Shown: positions 35,018 through 43,138 of the stretch, one piece after another | Position numbering within the stretch: position 1 is the stretch's first letter | How the letters are laid out: each line of letters starts with the position of its first letter | Assembly (NCBI RefSeq): GCF_042263505.1 | Contig: NZ_JBHKFI010000008.1 | Coordinates: forward strand, 1-64,000 | Reading direction: 5' to 3' | Origin: Bacillus_BE sp042263505 | GTDB lineage: Bacteria; Bacillota; Bacilli; Bacillales; Cytobacillaceae | DNA length: 64,000 nucleotides | Notes under the pieces: model-generated | Seen by the model: only the letters and a program-made list of their open reading frames with translations | What the model was told of the DNA's origin: nothing | Databases searched by the model: none | Translations under genes and position numbers: made by a program

Positions 35018-35700
35018 GTGCGAAATGTTCCTGGCTCAAATGAAATGTGGTCACGCAATTTCGGTAAAGGTCAGGCAGTTTTAGATTCCTAAAACTGAAG
35101 GGTTATATCGAGGAATCGAATGAGGAGGTAACGCTCTGAAAGGCCCCCCTGCGTCGATTAGCACGCTGTTTAGTAGGGGAAATCGTGTTATAAGCTCGAC
35201 TAATAGGCATGAGAATTTACCGTAACAGTCCGGTTGACGAAAGCCTACCCGATGGGGTGGTGTAGATCATGGTGCTTGGGTTGAACAAATATGGTGAGAA
35301 TGCAATGAAATATAATAACATAATGTTTTGCTGACGAACTTCTGATTGTACGGGTCTTTAAGCGCGTTATATAGAAATGTATTTACTACTAAATGTAGGG
35401 TTAGCTGTGGATGAGTAAGAATCAAGAATATAAAAATCCATCTTGTGTTACAGGCACATGTAATGCTAACAGGCTCATAGGAAGCACCTAAGTTTGTTCC
35501 ATAATAGATGGAACTCAACGTTGTAAGCTGATAACGTGGAGAGCTTACTCTCGGTGAAGCGTTGAAAAGGAAAATAATCGTGAGAATAGCGACTATATAA
35601 CTTTTCCTCATATCAGTGAAAGTGGTGGCAGTACCGTTGAAGCGTGTAATGAACGTGGAGGGATAGCCACTAGACTAATAAAGAATTATTTAATCATGCA
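35018..35700 (+). ncRNA. Group II intron ribozyme remnant, no maturase
   Basis: The segment starts GTGCGAAATG, the usual 5' end of bacterial group II introns. It continues with about 650 bp of ORF-free, G+C-richer sequence containing ACCGTAACAGTCCGG, GACGAAAGCCTACCCG and, near 35640-35685, GTACCGTTGAAGCGTG and GAACGTGGAGGGATAG, which resemble intron domains preceding the reverse-transcriptase ORF. No reverse transcriptase and no domain V follow, so the 3' part is lost. The 5' flank (CTTCAACAATCGGGCGCTAT) is half of a terminator-like repeat, a favoured landing place of some group II introns. Confidence 0.5.
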
Positions 35701-36008
35701 AGGCAAATTTTTATCGGTTAATAAGGTTCTTGTAAGACTAATAGAGGTTTACCTCCCACGGGAGGCACCAACACAAGAATTAAATGATTTTTGGGTTAAG
35801 ACCATATTCCATAAAAGGGTGCTTTTCAGGTGCAAGGGATTGTGTCCTTTTTAGTTATCATCTTTAACAAGAGTACTGCACATTTGAAAATATATTGCGA
35901 AATAAGAGAGGAAGGGATGAAGAAAAACTAAATGAAGGTAGCTAATAATAATTAGAGGGATGCCATCTAGCACCCCTAGGTTGAAATAGTATATTTTTAC
36001 GACCCAAA
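35701..36008. other. Gene-free stretch
   Basis: A CCTCCCACGGGAGG hairpin (35752-35765) and a possible terminator AAAAGGGTGC...TGTCCTTTTT (35813-35850) are visible. No coding sequence is supported. Confidence 0.35.
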
Positions 36009-36362
36009 TTAATTACTTTTAATGACCACTTTTAGGTGAGAAATAAGACCATCTTTATTCAATTTGGCATAATCATTTCCCTCCAGGCTAAACACATGAC
36101 CATCTTTTCCTAACGCCGCAACTGCCCACATTGTTTGGTAGCCATCTTCTTGTTTTGTTGTGATCCAAACATGTCTTAATTTTACATTTTTTTCGAAAAA
36201 TTCATGGAAGAAATTTGTTATTTCTTCACGTCCAGTAAATGAAGAACCACTTGCAGGTTCAATAGTTCCATTTGGATCAAACAAAGCAATCAGGCTATTA
36301 AAGTCATCACTATTGCTACCAGCGGTGTCAGATAACCTAAAATAAGTATCAAGTGAATTCAT
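36009..36362 (-). CDS. SnoaL/NTF2-like protein
   Basis: This 117-residue protein has the cone-shaped SnoaL-like fold pattern: an N-terminal helix (LDTYFRLSDTAGSN), then LIALFDPNGTIEPASGSSFTGREEITNFFHEFF, and beta strands ending HLKVVIKSN (quoted in pieces; ellipsis between motifs). Such proteins are small isomerases, hydrolases or ligand-binding proteins; no substrate can be inferred. It is divergent from an ArsR-type regulator 100 bp away, which probably controls it. Confidence 0.8.
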   Translation of the reverse strand: MNSLDTYFRLSDTAGSNSDDFNSLIALFDPNGTIEPASGSSFTGREEITNFFHEFFEKNVKLRHVWITTKQEDGYQTMWAVAALGKDGHVFSLEGNDYAKLNKDGLISHLKVVIKSN

Positions 36363-36462
36363 GTCACATCATCCTTTCAATTGTTTATAAATTATCGAAC
36401 AATTGAAGTATAGGAGTTAATTGTGTAGAATGCAAATATCAAGTAATAGAGGAGATAATTCA

Positions 36463-36762
36463 ATGCGTGAGTTTTTTCATCCTGATCTAGATGGCATTAA
36501 AGTTGAACAAGTTTTATATGCTCTTAGTGATCCCATTCGCTTAACAGTCGTTAAGCGCCTTTATAAGTCAGGAGAGCAAAGCTGTGCTGTATTTGAGGAC
36601 TTGGGAAAAAAGAGTAATTTATCCCATCATTACCGTACATTAAGGGAGTGCGGTCTTATACATATAAAACGTGATGGGCGTCATAGTTACATGACACTGC
36701 GGCAAAAAGAAATGAATCAACGATTTCCGGGACTCTTGGAGAGCGTAGTAAAAGCAAAGTAA
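36463..36762 (+). CDS. ArsR-type winged-helix regulator
   Basis: This 99-residue protein has the ArsR HTH (VLYALSDPIRLTVVKRLYKS, then LGKKSNLSHHYRTLRECGLI and the wing IKRDGRHSYMTLR). It lacks the metal-binding Cys motif of ArsR/SmtB metal sensors (one Cys only), so it probably responds to another signal. The ATG at 36463 follows GAGGAGATA. It is divergent from the SnoaL-like gene and likely regulates it. Confidence 0.82.
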   Translation: MREFFHPDLDGIKVEQVLYALSDPIRLTVVKRLYKSGEQSCAVFEDLGKKSNLSHHYRTLRECGLIHIKRDGRHSYMTLRQKEMNQRFPGLLESVVKAK

Positions 36763-36814
36763 GAAACGCAATTTAGGTAAAATGTTGCGCAGTACGATGA
36801 TAATATGTAGTAGC

Positions 36815-36890
36815 GTATTCCAGAATCGGGCGCGTTTCTAAAATAAGAAAAGCGTCTTTCTTCATGAAAAGGACCATTTAATAGAATAAG
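36815..36890. repeat. Terminator-like dispersed repeat (GGGCGCG family)
   Basis: The element reads CAGAATCGGGCGCGTTTCT, AAAATAAGAAAAGCGTCTTT and ends CATGAAAAGGACCATTTAAT. GCGCGTTTCT pairs with AGAAAAGCGT around a short A+T loop before a T-run. It recurs at 38847 and 40777 almost unchanged, with diverged forms at 38697, 39988 and 40469. Confidence 0.75.
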
Positions 36891-36954
36891 GCGAAAGGTG
36901 AATCATCTCCTTTTAATGAAACAGAGGGCAGATTTTTTTCTGCCCTCTGTACCT

Positions 36955-37854
36955 TTAGTTGCTGAAGTAATGTCCTTTTTCGAGGTCTGGAATGAGCTTA
37001 GGATGCACTGGCTGCCATCCAAAGCGTTCCTGAGTCAGTGCACTCGACGTTGTGTTGTCGATCGATGCAAAGGCACCGAAAAAGCCGAAGTGGGCGGCTG
37101 CCTCTTCTTTGGAAAGATTAACCACCGGTAGGTCCAGGTGGCGACCGATAACTTGGGCGATGTCACGGACTGGTACACCCTCTTCGCCAACCCCATGTAG
37201 TATAGATCCCGCTGGGGCGTCTTCCAACGCCAACCGGAACAGACGCGCCGCATCGAGGTAGTGCACAGCTGGCCAGCGGTTGGATCCGTCACCGATGTAC
37301 GCCGAGAAGCCTTTGTCACGAGCAATGTCGATCAGACTTGAGACGAAACCAGCCCTTGTCTCGCCGTGCACAGAAGGTGGAAGACGGAGGAACGCTGACC
37401 GTACCCCGCGCTCAGCCAGCGAGATAACCACGTTCTCCGCTTCACCCCGAGGCACTGAGTTGTCGACCACATCCTTTTCCGTCCCGATTTGCCCTGGCGG
37501 GAGTACGTATGTGAGCATCAATGTTCCCGAGGTGATCACGAACGGTTTGCCCGTACCCTCAAGCACTTCCCCCATTGTCTTGACGGCACGTAGATCGTCT
37601 GCGACCGCCTTGTCGAATTCTGAGAAGTCGTGCTTAAACGCTAGATGAATGACGCCGTCCGCAGCAGAGGCACCGCTGCGAAGGCTGTCAAGATCGTCGA
37701 GGGAACCGCGGTGCACCTTGGCCCCTGCAACCTTTAATGTATCGGCAGATTTGTCTGAACGAGCAAGGCCGACGACCTGATGCCCTGCCTCGATGAGTTC
37801 ACGGACAACCGCAGTTCCGATGAAGCCTGTCGCTCCTGTAACAAAAACACGCAT
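36955..37854 (-). CDS. SDR-family NAD(P)-dependent epimerase/oxidoreductase
   Basis: This 299-residue extended short-chain dehydrogenase has the nucleotide-binding motif MRVFVTGATGFIGTAVVREL, split as GATGFIG near residue 7, and a later LRLPPSVHGE motif in place of the usual YxxxK region. The ATG at 37854 is used because AAAGGAGG lies 8 bp upstream. The gene is G+C richer than its surroundings, like the TetR/dehydrogenase pair at 31 kb. A divergent TetR regulator starts 180 bp away. Confidence 0.82.
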   Translation of the reverse strand: MRVFVTGATGFIGTAVVRELIEAGHQVVGLARSDKSADTLKVAGAKVHRGSLDDLDSLRSGASAADGVIHLAFKHDFSEFDKAVADDLRAVKTMGEVLEGTGKPFVITSGTLMLTYVLPPGQIGTEKDVVDNSVPRGEAENVVISLAERGVRSAFLRLPPSVHGETRAGFVSSLIDIARDKGFSAYIGDGSNRWPAVHYLDAARLFRLALEDAPAGSILHGVGEEGVPVRDIAQVIGRHLDLPVVNLSKEEAAAHFGFFGAFASIDNTTSSALTQERFGWQPVHPKLIPDLEKGHYFSN

Positions 37855-38034
37855 ATTCTTACCTCCTTTGGATATTTCCAATCAGAATGTTCAGTTACAA
37901 AAAAATTATACAACACCAAATTAACAAAGTAAACTATTTTAATTAAAATAGTTAATTTAATAATCCACGTAAAATGCGTTTGTGATAACAAAGCGATTTC
38001 GGTATAATATAAGTGTCAAAGGAGGTTTCATTTC

Positions 38035-38673
38035 GTGAGAAAAACCGTGAGCGTCGATCAATATATTGAAAAAATAAAACCCGTTATAAGAAGAAACAAA
38101 TTCAGCCAACTAAAAATAGACGATATCGCAAAATATATGGATATCAGCAAAGTGACACTTTATAAGCATTTTTCATCCAAAGATGAAATCATTCAACGGG
38201 TTGTAATGTATTATATTAATTACTTGCAAGGGGCTGATACCGTTGTAAAAGATGATTCCGTCTCTTATGTTGAACGCTTTCAAATGACGTTTTTGCAATC
38301 GTTGATATGTGTAACTTTTATATCTGATTTGTTCTTAAGTGATCTCAAAGAATTTTACCCGCACCATTTTGAGGATCTTGCAGCTGCACAACAAAGTCGA
38401 ATTAAAAAATTACAAACCTTTTTTGAATCCGGGATGAAGCAGAAGATATTCAACAAATTGAATGCGGTGTTGTTTATGGTTCAAGATGACGCTGTGTTGC
38501 GGCGTTTCATGGAACCCTCATTTTCAATTCAGTATGATGTTACCTTGAAACAAGCGATTATAGATTTTTATAAAATGAAGCAATATCAATTGCTTAAGCC
38601 TGAACATTTAGATACCGTAGATGATTCCGTTATTGAAAAAGAGGTTTCTAAAGTTTTACAAACCATTTCATAA
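38035..38673 (+). CDS. TetR-family transcriptional regulator
   Basis: This 212-residue protein has a TetR HTH at residues about 20-55 (LKIDDIAKYMDISKVTLYKHF followed by SSKDEII) and a helical ligand-binding domain. The GTG start follows AAAGGAGG. It is divergent from the SDR-family gene and is its likely regulator. Unlike its partner it is A+T rich. Confidence 0.82.
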   Translation: MRKTVSVDQYIEKIKPVIRRNKFSQLKIDDIAKYMDISKVTLYKHFSSKDEIIQRVVMYYINYLQGADTVVKDDSVSYVERFQMTFLQSLICVTFISDLFLSDLKEFYPHHFEDLAAAQQSRIKKLQTFFESGMKQKIFNKLNAVLFMVQDDAVLRRFMEPSFSIQYDVTLKQAIIDFYKMKQYQLLKPEHLDTVDDSVIEKEVSKVLQTIS

Positions 38674-38696
38674 TCATGTTTGCGCTCTCAGATTGT

Positions 38697-38770
38697 CTTC
38701 AGCAATAGGGCGCAATTCTGCAATAAGAATTGTGCTCTTTCTTCATGTAAAGAGCCAGATTGTGGAGGAA
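38697..38770. repeat. Terminator-like dispersed repeat, diverged copy
   Basis: CTTCAGCAATAGGGCGCAAT / ATTGTGCTCTTT with a following T-run and CATGTAAAGAGCCAGATTGT gives a terminator for the TetR gene; same family as 36815. Confidence 0.65.
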
Positions 38771-38846
38771 GAGTTCAAGAAATTTATTGGTAATTCATAT
38801 AAAGGTTGTTTAGGATTAATTGGAGTGAACCGTAACGTATCTTAAA

Positions 38847-38917
38847 TAATGATATTAAACAATCGGGCGCGTTTCTAAAATAAGAAAAGCGTCTTTCTTC
38901 ATGAAAAGGGCCATTTA
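38847..38917. repeat. Terminator-like dispersed repeat
   Basis: AACAATCGGGCGCGTTTCT...AAGCGTCTTTCTTCATG is nearly identical to 36815-36890. Confidence 0.75.
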
Positions 38918-39079
38918 ATGGAGTACAGAGCAGGAATATTTTGTGGGGAAGTCCAAGTTGTTTTATCGAATAGCAACTACGGTATTGAATTTTTGAAACT
39001 ATTTGAACATGATGGCATTCACGAAATTAGGTTCGCGAATAATCCAATAGCAGAGGGTTTACGAAGTGTTGTTCGTTAA
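38918..39079 (+). pseudogene. Possible gene fragment (53 codons)
   Basis: An open frame from the ATG at the end of the terminator-like repeat reads EYRAGIFCGEVQVV...FLKLFEHDGIHEIRFANNP and ends GLRSVVR. It has no ribosome binding site and starts inside the repeat, so it is probably the C-terminal remainder of a gene whose 5' part was replaced. Not recognised. Confidence 0.35.
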
Positions 39080-39085
39080 CAAGAT

Positions 39086-39103
39086 GTTATATGACATACC
39101 CGA
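39086..39103 (+). repeat. 18-bp inverted repeat, left copy
   Basis: GTTATATGACATACCCGA matches the reverse complement of 39804-39821 at 17 of 18 positions. The two copies flank the VOC gene and define a 736-bp unit. Confidence 0.8.
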
Positions 39104-39257
39104 AAATCCAATTTCACATTTTCCTATACTGTGACTTTTCTTTGTTATCATGAACTGTGACAAGGTGTTTTTTGTTTGGAAGGAATTTGTAATTTTTGAA
39201 TAGAATAATTATGAAGATGATCAGGTAATAAATTTTTACACATAAGGAGATAAAACT

Positions 39258-39710
39258 ATGGCAAAAAACAAATTACTAAGAATGGACAATGTCGGCATCG
39301 TTGTAGAATCCCTTGATGACGCAATCTCTTTCTTCGAGGAGATTGGCTTGAACCTCGAAGGGCGAGCCACTGTCGAAGGTGAATGGGCTGGTCGCGTAAC
39401 CGGACTGGGTTCTCAGTGCGTAGAGATTGCTACGATGGTTACCCCAGATGGCCACAGCCGACTTGAACTTTCGCGATTTCTCACCCCACCTACTATATCA
39501 GATCACCGGACTGCTCCTGTAAACGCCCTCGGTTATCTACGTGTCATGTTCACCGTTGAAGACATTGACGAAATGGTATCCAGACTTACTAAGTATGGTG
39601 CTCAGCTCGTTGGCGAAGTGGTTCAGTACGAGGACTCGTATCGGCTCTGCTACATTCGTGGAACCGAAGGACTTCTAATCGGTTTGGCGGAACAACTCGG
39701 TAACAAATAA
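39258..39710 (+). CDS. VOC-superfamily (glyoxalase/bleomycin-resistance fold) protein
   Basis: This 150-residue protein has two beta-alpha-beta-beta-beta modules: DNVGIVVESLDDAISFFEEI and later GYLRVMFTVEDIDEMVSRL. Members include glyoxalases, dioxygenases and antibiotic-binding proteins; the substrate is not evident. ATG follows AAGGAGA. It is less A+T rich than its neighbours and is enclosed by 18-bp inverted repeats (39086-39103 and 39804-39821), so it appears to be a mobile single-gene unit. Confidence 0.85.
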   Translation: MAKNKLLRMDNVGIVVESLDDAISFFEEIGLNLEGRATVEGEWAGRVTGLGSQCVEIATMVTPDGHSRLELSRFLTPPTISDHRTAPVNALGYLRVMFTVEDIDEMVSRLTKYGAQLVGEVVQYEDSYRLCYIRGTEGLLIGLAEQLGNK

Positions 39711-39803
39711 GTAAGTGACGTTTTATAAAAAGCCTTTACTGAAATATACATTACTGAAGTAAAAATTGAAACAGAAAAGCAGTGTGAAAGTAACTCGAAG
39801 AAG

Positions 39804-39965
39804 TCGGGTACGTCATATAACACAGCATTCACGCTGTGGGACTTTCCGAGCCCCTTGGTCGCCAGGAGAAGAAGCAGGGAAGCAGATTCAAGCGACAACC
39901 CTTCGAGCCTAAGAACTTCGTTCTAAGGCTCGAAGGGTTTGTGAATGCGAAAACGTTATATGCCA
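39804..39965. repeat. Long imperfect palindrome resembling an attC site
   Basis: TCGGGTACGTCATATAAC, then GCATTCAC at 39825, a strong internal stem AACCCTTCGAGCCT...AGGCTCGAAGGGTT (39897-39939), GTGAATGC and finally GTTATATG (39956). The nested order (outer ATAAC/GTTAT, inner GCATTCAC/GTGAATGC, long stem) is similar to integron attC sites, although the ends do not fit the GTTRRRY consensus exactly. It lies directly after the VOC gene. Confidence 0.6.
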
Positions 39966-39987
39966 ATCCGTCTCGATTTGAAGAAAA

Positions 39988-40044
39988 TTCTTATTCAATA
40001 AAAGGGCGCGTATCTACAATAAGCAGCAGATACTCTTTTCATTG
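39988..40044. repeat. Terminator-like dispersed repeat, diverged copy
   Basis: ATAAAAGGGCGCGTATCTAC and AGATACTCTTTTCATTGATG keep the family layout with a different stem sequence. Confidence 0.6.
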
Positions 40045-40122
40045 ATGTGATAGGGTTGTTATGCTAATCTAAGGATAAGGTAGTATTTGGAAAAAATGAA
40101 TTGTTGAGGAAGAAGATAAAAA

Positions 40123-40323
40123 TTGAAATGTTCTAAATGCAATAAAGAAAATAATAGCTACTTAACAAAATGTAAATATTGCGGCAATAGATTTTTATCT
40201 TTAGAAACCAATAGAAAAGAATTGAAGTATTGTGATTGTGGTTGCCCAGTTCCATTAACAAATGGAAAAGGATATTGCGTAAATTGTAAAGAAGAAGTAT
40301 ATAGTTTTGAACTTTTTAATTAG
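40123..40323 (+). CDS. Small zinc-ribbon protein (66 aa)
   Basis: The protein begins KCSKCNKENN and contains two CxxC pairs (CSKC, CKYC) followed by CDCGCPVP and YCVNC, enough for two treble-clef zinc ribbons. Start is TTG after GAGGAAGA. Such short zinc-ribbon proteins are common and mostly uncharacterised. It stands alone between terminator-like repeats. Confidence 0.65.
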   Translation: MKCSKCNKENNSYLTKCKYCGNRFLSLETNRKELKYCDCGCPVPLTNGKGYCVNCKEEVYSFELFN

Positions 40324-40468
40324 TATGTGAGGCTTTCATTATGTTCTTAAACACTTTGAAACAAGAGTTGAATGGTTTTTCTCTTTCTTCTCATTAAGCT
40401 AAAGGGCGTTAGTAGAAGAACAATTATTTGATTTTAAGGCTGAGTCCATATCATAGTTATTCCATTTA

Positions 40469-40505
40469 AGGGCGCAACTCAGGAGTAAGAAATTGCGCCT
40501 TTTTA
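40469..40505. terminator. Bidirectional terminator of the GGGCGCG repeat family
   Basis: GGGCGCAA pairs with TTGCGCC around an A+T loop, followed by TTTTTATTA. It lies between convergent genes, the zinc-ribbon gene and the 62-residue membrane protein. Confidence 0.7.
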
Positions 40506-40694
40506 TTATTCGCTCTTATCCTTTTCGAGTAATTCAATAATCCTATCAAGTTTCTTTTCTAAGGTCGTAATTTTTTGGCTCTCTTGTCTTTTATTCTTAA
40601 AAAACCTTATTACGTAAACCATTAGAACAATAATAAAAAATACCCATATTAAGCTAAAAGCCTGAAAAAGTATATCGCCCCAATTGATGTTCAA
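40506..40694 (-). CDS. DUF4083-like small membrane protein (62 aa)
   Basis: The protein has one membrane helix (residues 8-30, ILFQAFSLIWVFFIIVLMVY) followed by a basic patch and a short coiled coil (EKKLDRIIELLEKDK). Start MNINWGD resembles small DUF4083-type proteins of Bacillus. The start codon is TTG, and its ribosome binding site is a run of nine G residues (40702-40710), which is unusual and could slip. Confidence 0.65.
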   Translation of the reverse strand: MNINWGDILFQAFSLIWVFFIIVLMVYVIRFFKNKRQESQKITTLEKKLDRIIELLEKDKSE

Positions 40695-40776
40695 AATTTA
40701 TCCCCCCCCCATGAAGTTTATCAGAATTGGACTATATTTCCAATAACCGTATTCTGTGGATAATTAAGTATCTAAT

Positions 40777-40848
40777 TCAAGAATAGGGCGCGTTTCTAAA
40801 ATAAGAAAAGCGTCTTTCTTCATGAAAAGGGCCATTTAATTGAAGAAC
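40777..40848. repeat. Terminator-like dispersed repeat
   Basis: AAGAATAGGGCGCGTTTCT...AAGCGTCTTTCTTCATG is almost identical to 36815-36890. From here to 41161 I see only A+T-rich DNA, presumably with the promoter of the PhzF-like gene. Confidence 0.75.
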
Positions 40849-41161
40849 TTTCTTTAAGAAAACTGCCATATTTATGTAAAAATACAACAGGATGATGAAG
40901 GATTGAACTTAAACTAACTGACAGAATACTTTAAGAAGGAAATTGGTGTGTTTTTATGATAAATTTAAATAAATAAATTCAAAAGAAAGTACAATGAAGA
41001 GTTAAAAGCCAAAATTATTTGTTCATTGAAAAATATTGTTTTGTCATAAAAATATTTTGATTATAGACAATTCTAAAGAAAATATCATAATTATATATAA
41101 AACTTGCTGTTATTCGTCTGAATAATCTTTCTAAGAAAATGTTGTTGGGAGAGACGATATA

Positions 41162-42067
41162 ATGAAAAAATTCAATTTGTACCAAATTGATTCGTTTACA
41201 AAGGAGAAACTTACTGGTAATCCAGCTGGAGTAATCACAAATGCTGATGGGTTAACATCAAATGAAATGCAGAAAATAGCCAGAGAACTAAACAACTCTG
41301 AAACAGCCTTTATTTTATCTTCAGATAATAGCATGTATGATGTTCATGTACGATTTTTCACTCCAACAAATGAAGTTCCCATATGTGGACACGCTACTAT
41401 AGCAGCACATTATGCTCGTGCGATTGAGAACAAACTAGAATCTTGCAGGGTTTATCAAAAAACTGGAGCTGGAATTTTACCTGTTGATATCATTAAGGAA
41501 CAGAGTGATTACCGAATTATTATGACACAGGGGAAAATTGAATTTGGCGATATAATTGATGGAATACATAAAGATAGTCTTGTATCTTACTTAAATATAA
41601 GCGATAACGACCTATTGGAAAATTATCCAATACAGATCGTTTCAACTGGTCATTCTAAGGTAATGCTCGGTATTAAAAGTATTGAATGCTTGAACACATT
41701 ACAACCCAATTTCAATGGTTTAGCAAATCTAAGCAGTATTATCGGCTGTAACGGGTATTATGTTTTCACTGTTGATTTTGAGGATAGTAATACTTTAGTA
41801 CACGGACGAATGCTCGCTCCTGCTATAGGCATAAATGAAGATCCTGTAACTGGAAATGCTAATGGACCTTTAGGAGCTTATTTGGTTCATCATCAGCTGG
41901 TAAATCACAATAATTCATTGTTTAAATTTACAGCTAAACAAGGAGAAGCTATTAAACGTCCAGGGACTATTGAAGTTGAAGTTAAGATCGAAAATAATGA
42001 GCCTGAAGAAGTTAAAGTTTCAGGAAACGCTGTAATAGCATTTAAGTCTGAATTATTATTAAATTGA
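41162..42067 (+). CDS. PhzF-family isomerase
   Basis: This 301-residue protein has the PhzF/DAP-epimerase-like double hot-dog-type fold: N-terminal YQIDSFTKEKLTGNPAGV, the catalytic Glu region LNNSETAFIL, and PICGHATIAAHY. The second half carries GINEDPVTGNANGPLGAYLV. Full length and all family motifs are present. PhzF isomerises a phenazine precursor, but most homologues are of unknown substrate and no phenazine genes are nearby. ATG follows GGGAGAG. Confidence 0.88.
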   Translation: MKKFNLYQIDSFTKEKLTGNPAGVITNADGLTSNEMQKIARELNNSETAFILSSDNSMYDVHVRFFTPTNEVPICGHATIAAHYARAIENKLESCRVYQKTGAGILPVDIIKEQSDYRIIMTQGKIEFGDIIDGIHKDSLVSYLNISDNDLLENYPIQIVSTGHSKVMLGIKSIECLNTLQPNFNGLANLSSIIGCNGYYVFTVDFEDSNTLVHGRMLAPAIGINEDPVTGNANGPLGAYLVHHQLVNHNNSLFKFTAKQGEAIKRPGTIEVEVKIENNEPEEVKVSGNAVIAFKSELLLN

Positions 42068-42169
42068 TTATTTGAGGTGGAAGACTAAAAACGGATTAAC
42101 TAATCCATATCTTTTGCGTAATTAGTATTTGAAGAGTAAAAGACATTTGCGATAATTATAAACAAGAAA

Positions 42170-42208
42170 GCAGAGATTTCGAAAAGTGAAATCTCACTGC
42201 TATTAATT
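42170..42208. terminator. Bidirectional terminator
   Basis: AGCAGAGATTTC pairs with GAAATCTCACTGCT around GAAAAGT (one bulge) between the convergent PhzF-like and CBO0543-like genes; T-rich on one side. Confidence 0.7.
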
Positions 42209-42210
42209 TT

Positions 42211-42702
42211 TTAAGTGTGATATGTGTTGCATTCTACTTTGAAAAACCATCTATGGTAAATCCGTGAAATATAATTGGTAATCCAAAGAGTGATAAAACT
42301 CCAATACCATTTCCATTTATTATAGCGAATAAGACTTGTGTATTTAACAGCAAGTATTTCAAAAATAGTTATGAATGATGGGTAAAGAAGGTTATAAAGA
42401 AACTTTATTGTTTTATTACTCTTTTCGGGATAATAAACATTGAACAATGCACAAAGTGCTGGGTAGATATAGTATTCAAACGAAAAACTTGATTTATTTG
42501 CCTTTTTAAAAAAGAGACGAGTTGGATAAGAAATAAGATTTTTTTCAACAACAAACAGCCCAAAAAGCCAAGTCACAACCTGTTTAAATAGAAATGCTAC
42601 CTGAGCTTCTCTTATTTTATGTTTAGGTATGAATGCAATTAACGATAAGGTCGTTAATATTAAACACAAAATCAAGATGACTTTATCCCTCCTTTTCCTC
42701 AT
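42211..42702 (-). CDS. CBO0543-type multispanning membrane protein
   Basis: This 163-residue protein has four or five hydrophobic helices and the layout of the CBO0543 family common in Bacillaceae: an N-terminal helix, WLFGLFVVEKNLISYP, then YYIYPALCALFNVYYPE and a C-terminal TNYISRIYHRWF. Function unknown. ATG follows AGGAGGG. Confidence 0.7.
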   Translation of the reverse strand: MRKRRDKVILILCLILTTLSLIAFIPKHKIREAQVAFLFKQVVTWLFGLFVVEKNLISYPTRLFFKKANKSSFSFEYYIYPALCALFNVYYPEKSNKTIKFLYNLLYPSFITIFEILAVKYTSLIRYNKWKWYWSFITLWITNYISRIYHRWFFKVECNTYHT

Positions 42703-42814
42703 ACCTTACCCTCCTTTTAAAGTGTATTATTCCCTACAATTACATTTTTAGTCCTCCAAGGGTGGTTATAAGTATTAGTTCATACATAAAAAAGTCCATG
42801 AAAAAAGCACTCTA

Positions 42815-42985
42815 TCAAGAGCGCTTCTTCCTCATTTCTTCAATCATCTGTTCTTCTTCAATGAACTCCTTCATTTTTACTGCAATCCAAGTTGAAACTT
42901 TAATACCTTTCTTGCCGGCGTACTTACAAAATTCTTCATAAACAGCCGGATCTAAGGTGATGTTATGTCGCTTTGATGCCAACAT
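42815..42985 (-). CDS. Ribbon-helix-helix-like small protein (56 aa)
   Basis: The sequence ASKRHNITLDPAVYEEF followed by GIKVSTWIAVKMKEFIEEE is a ribbon-helix-helix pattern (beta strand with alternating residues, then two helices), as in CopG/antitoxin-type DNA-binding proteins. The ATG at 42985 follows GGAGGTGG. No toxin partner is adjacent, so it may be an orphan regulator. Confidence 0.65.
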   Translation of the reverse strand: MLASKRHNITLDPAVYEEFCKYAGKKGIKVSTWIAVKMKEFIEEEQMIEEMRKKRS

Positions 42986-43082
42986 TACCACCTCCATTTA
43001 TGTATGGTAATATTGTCCATCAACGATAAATATTTATCAATACACATTAATAAGTATTAATGTGTATCATGATATGAATTAA

Positions 43083-43108
43083 AAAAGAACGCAATTAGCG
43101 CTCTTTTC
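43083..43108. terminator. Short hairpin terminator
   Basis: AAAAGA-CGC and GCG-TCTTTT pair around AATTA. It is positioned to end the minus-strand gene at 43139. Confidence 0.5.
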
Positions 43109-43138
43109 AACGAATATAGTTCAATAACGATATATTAG

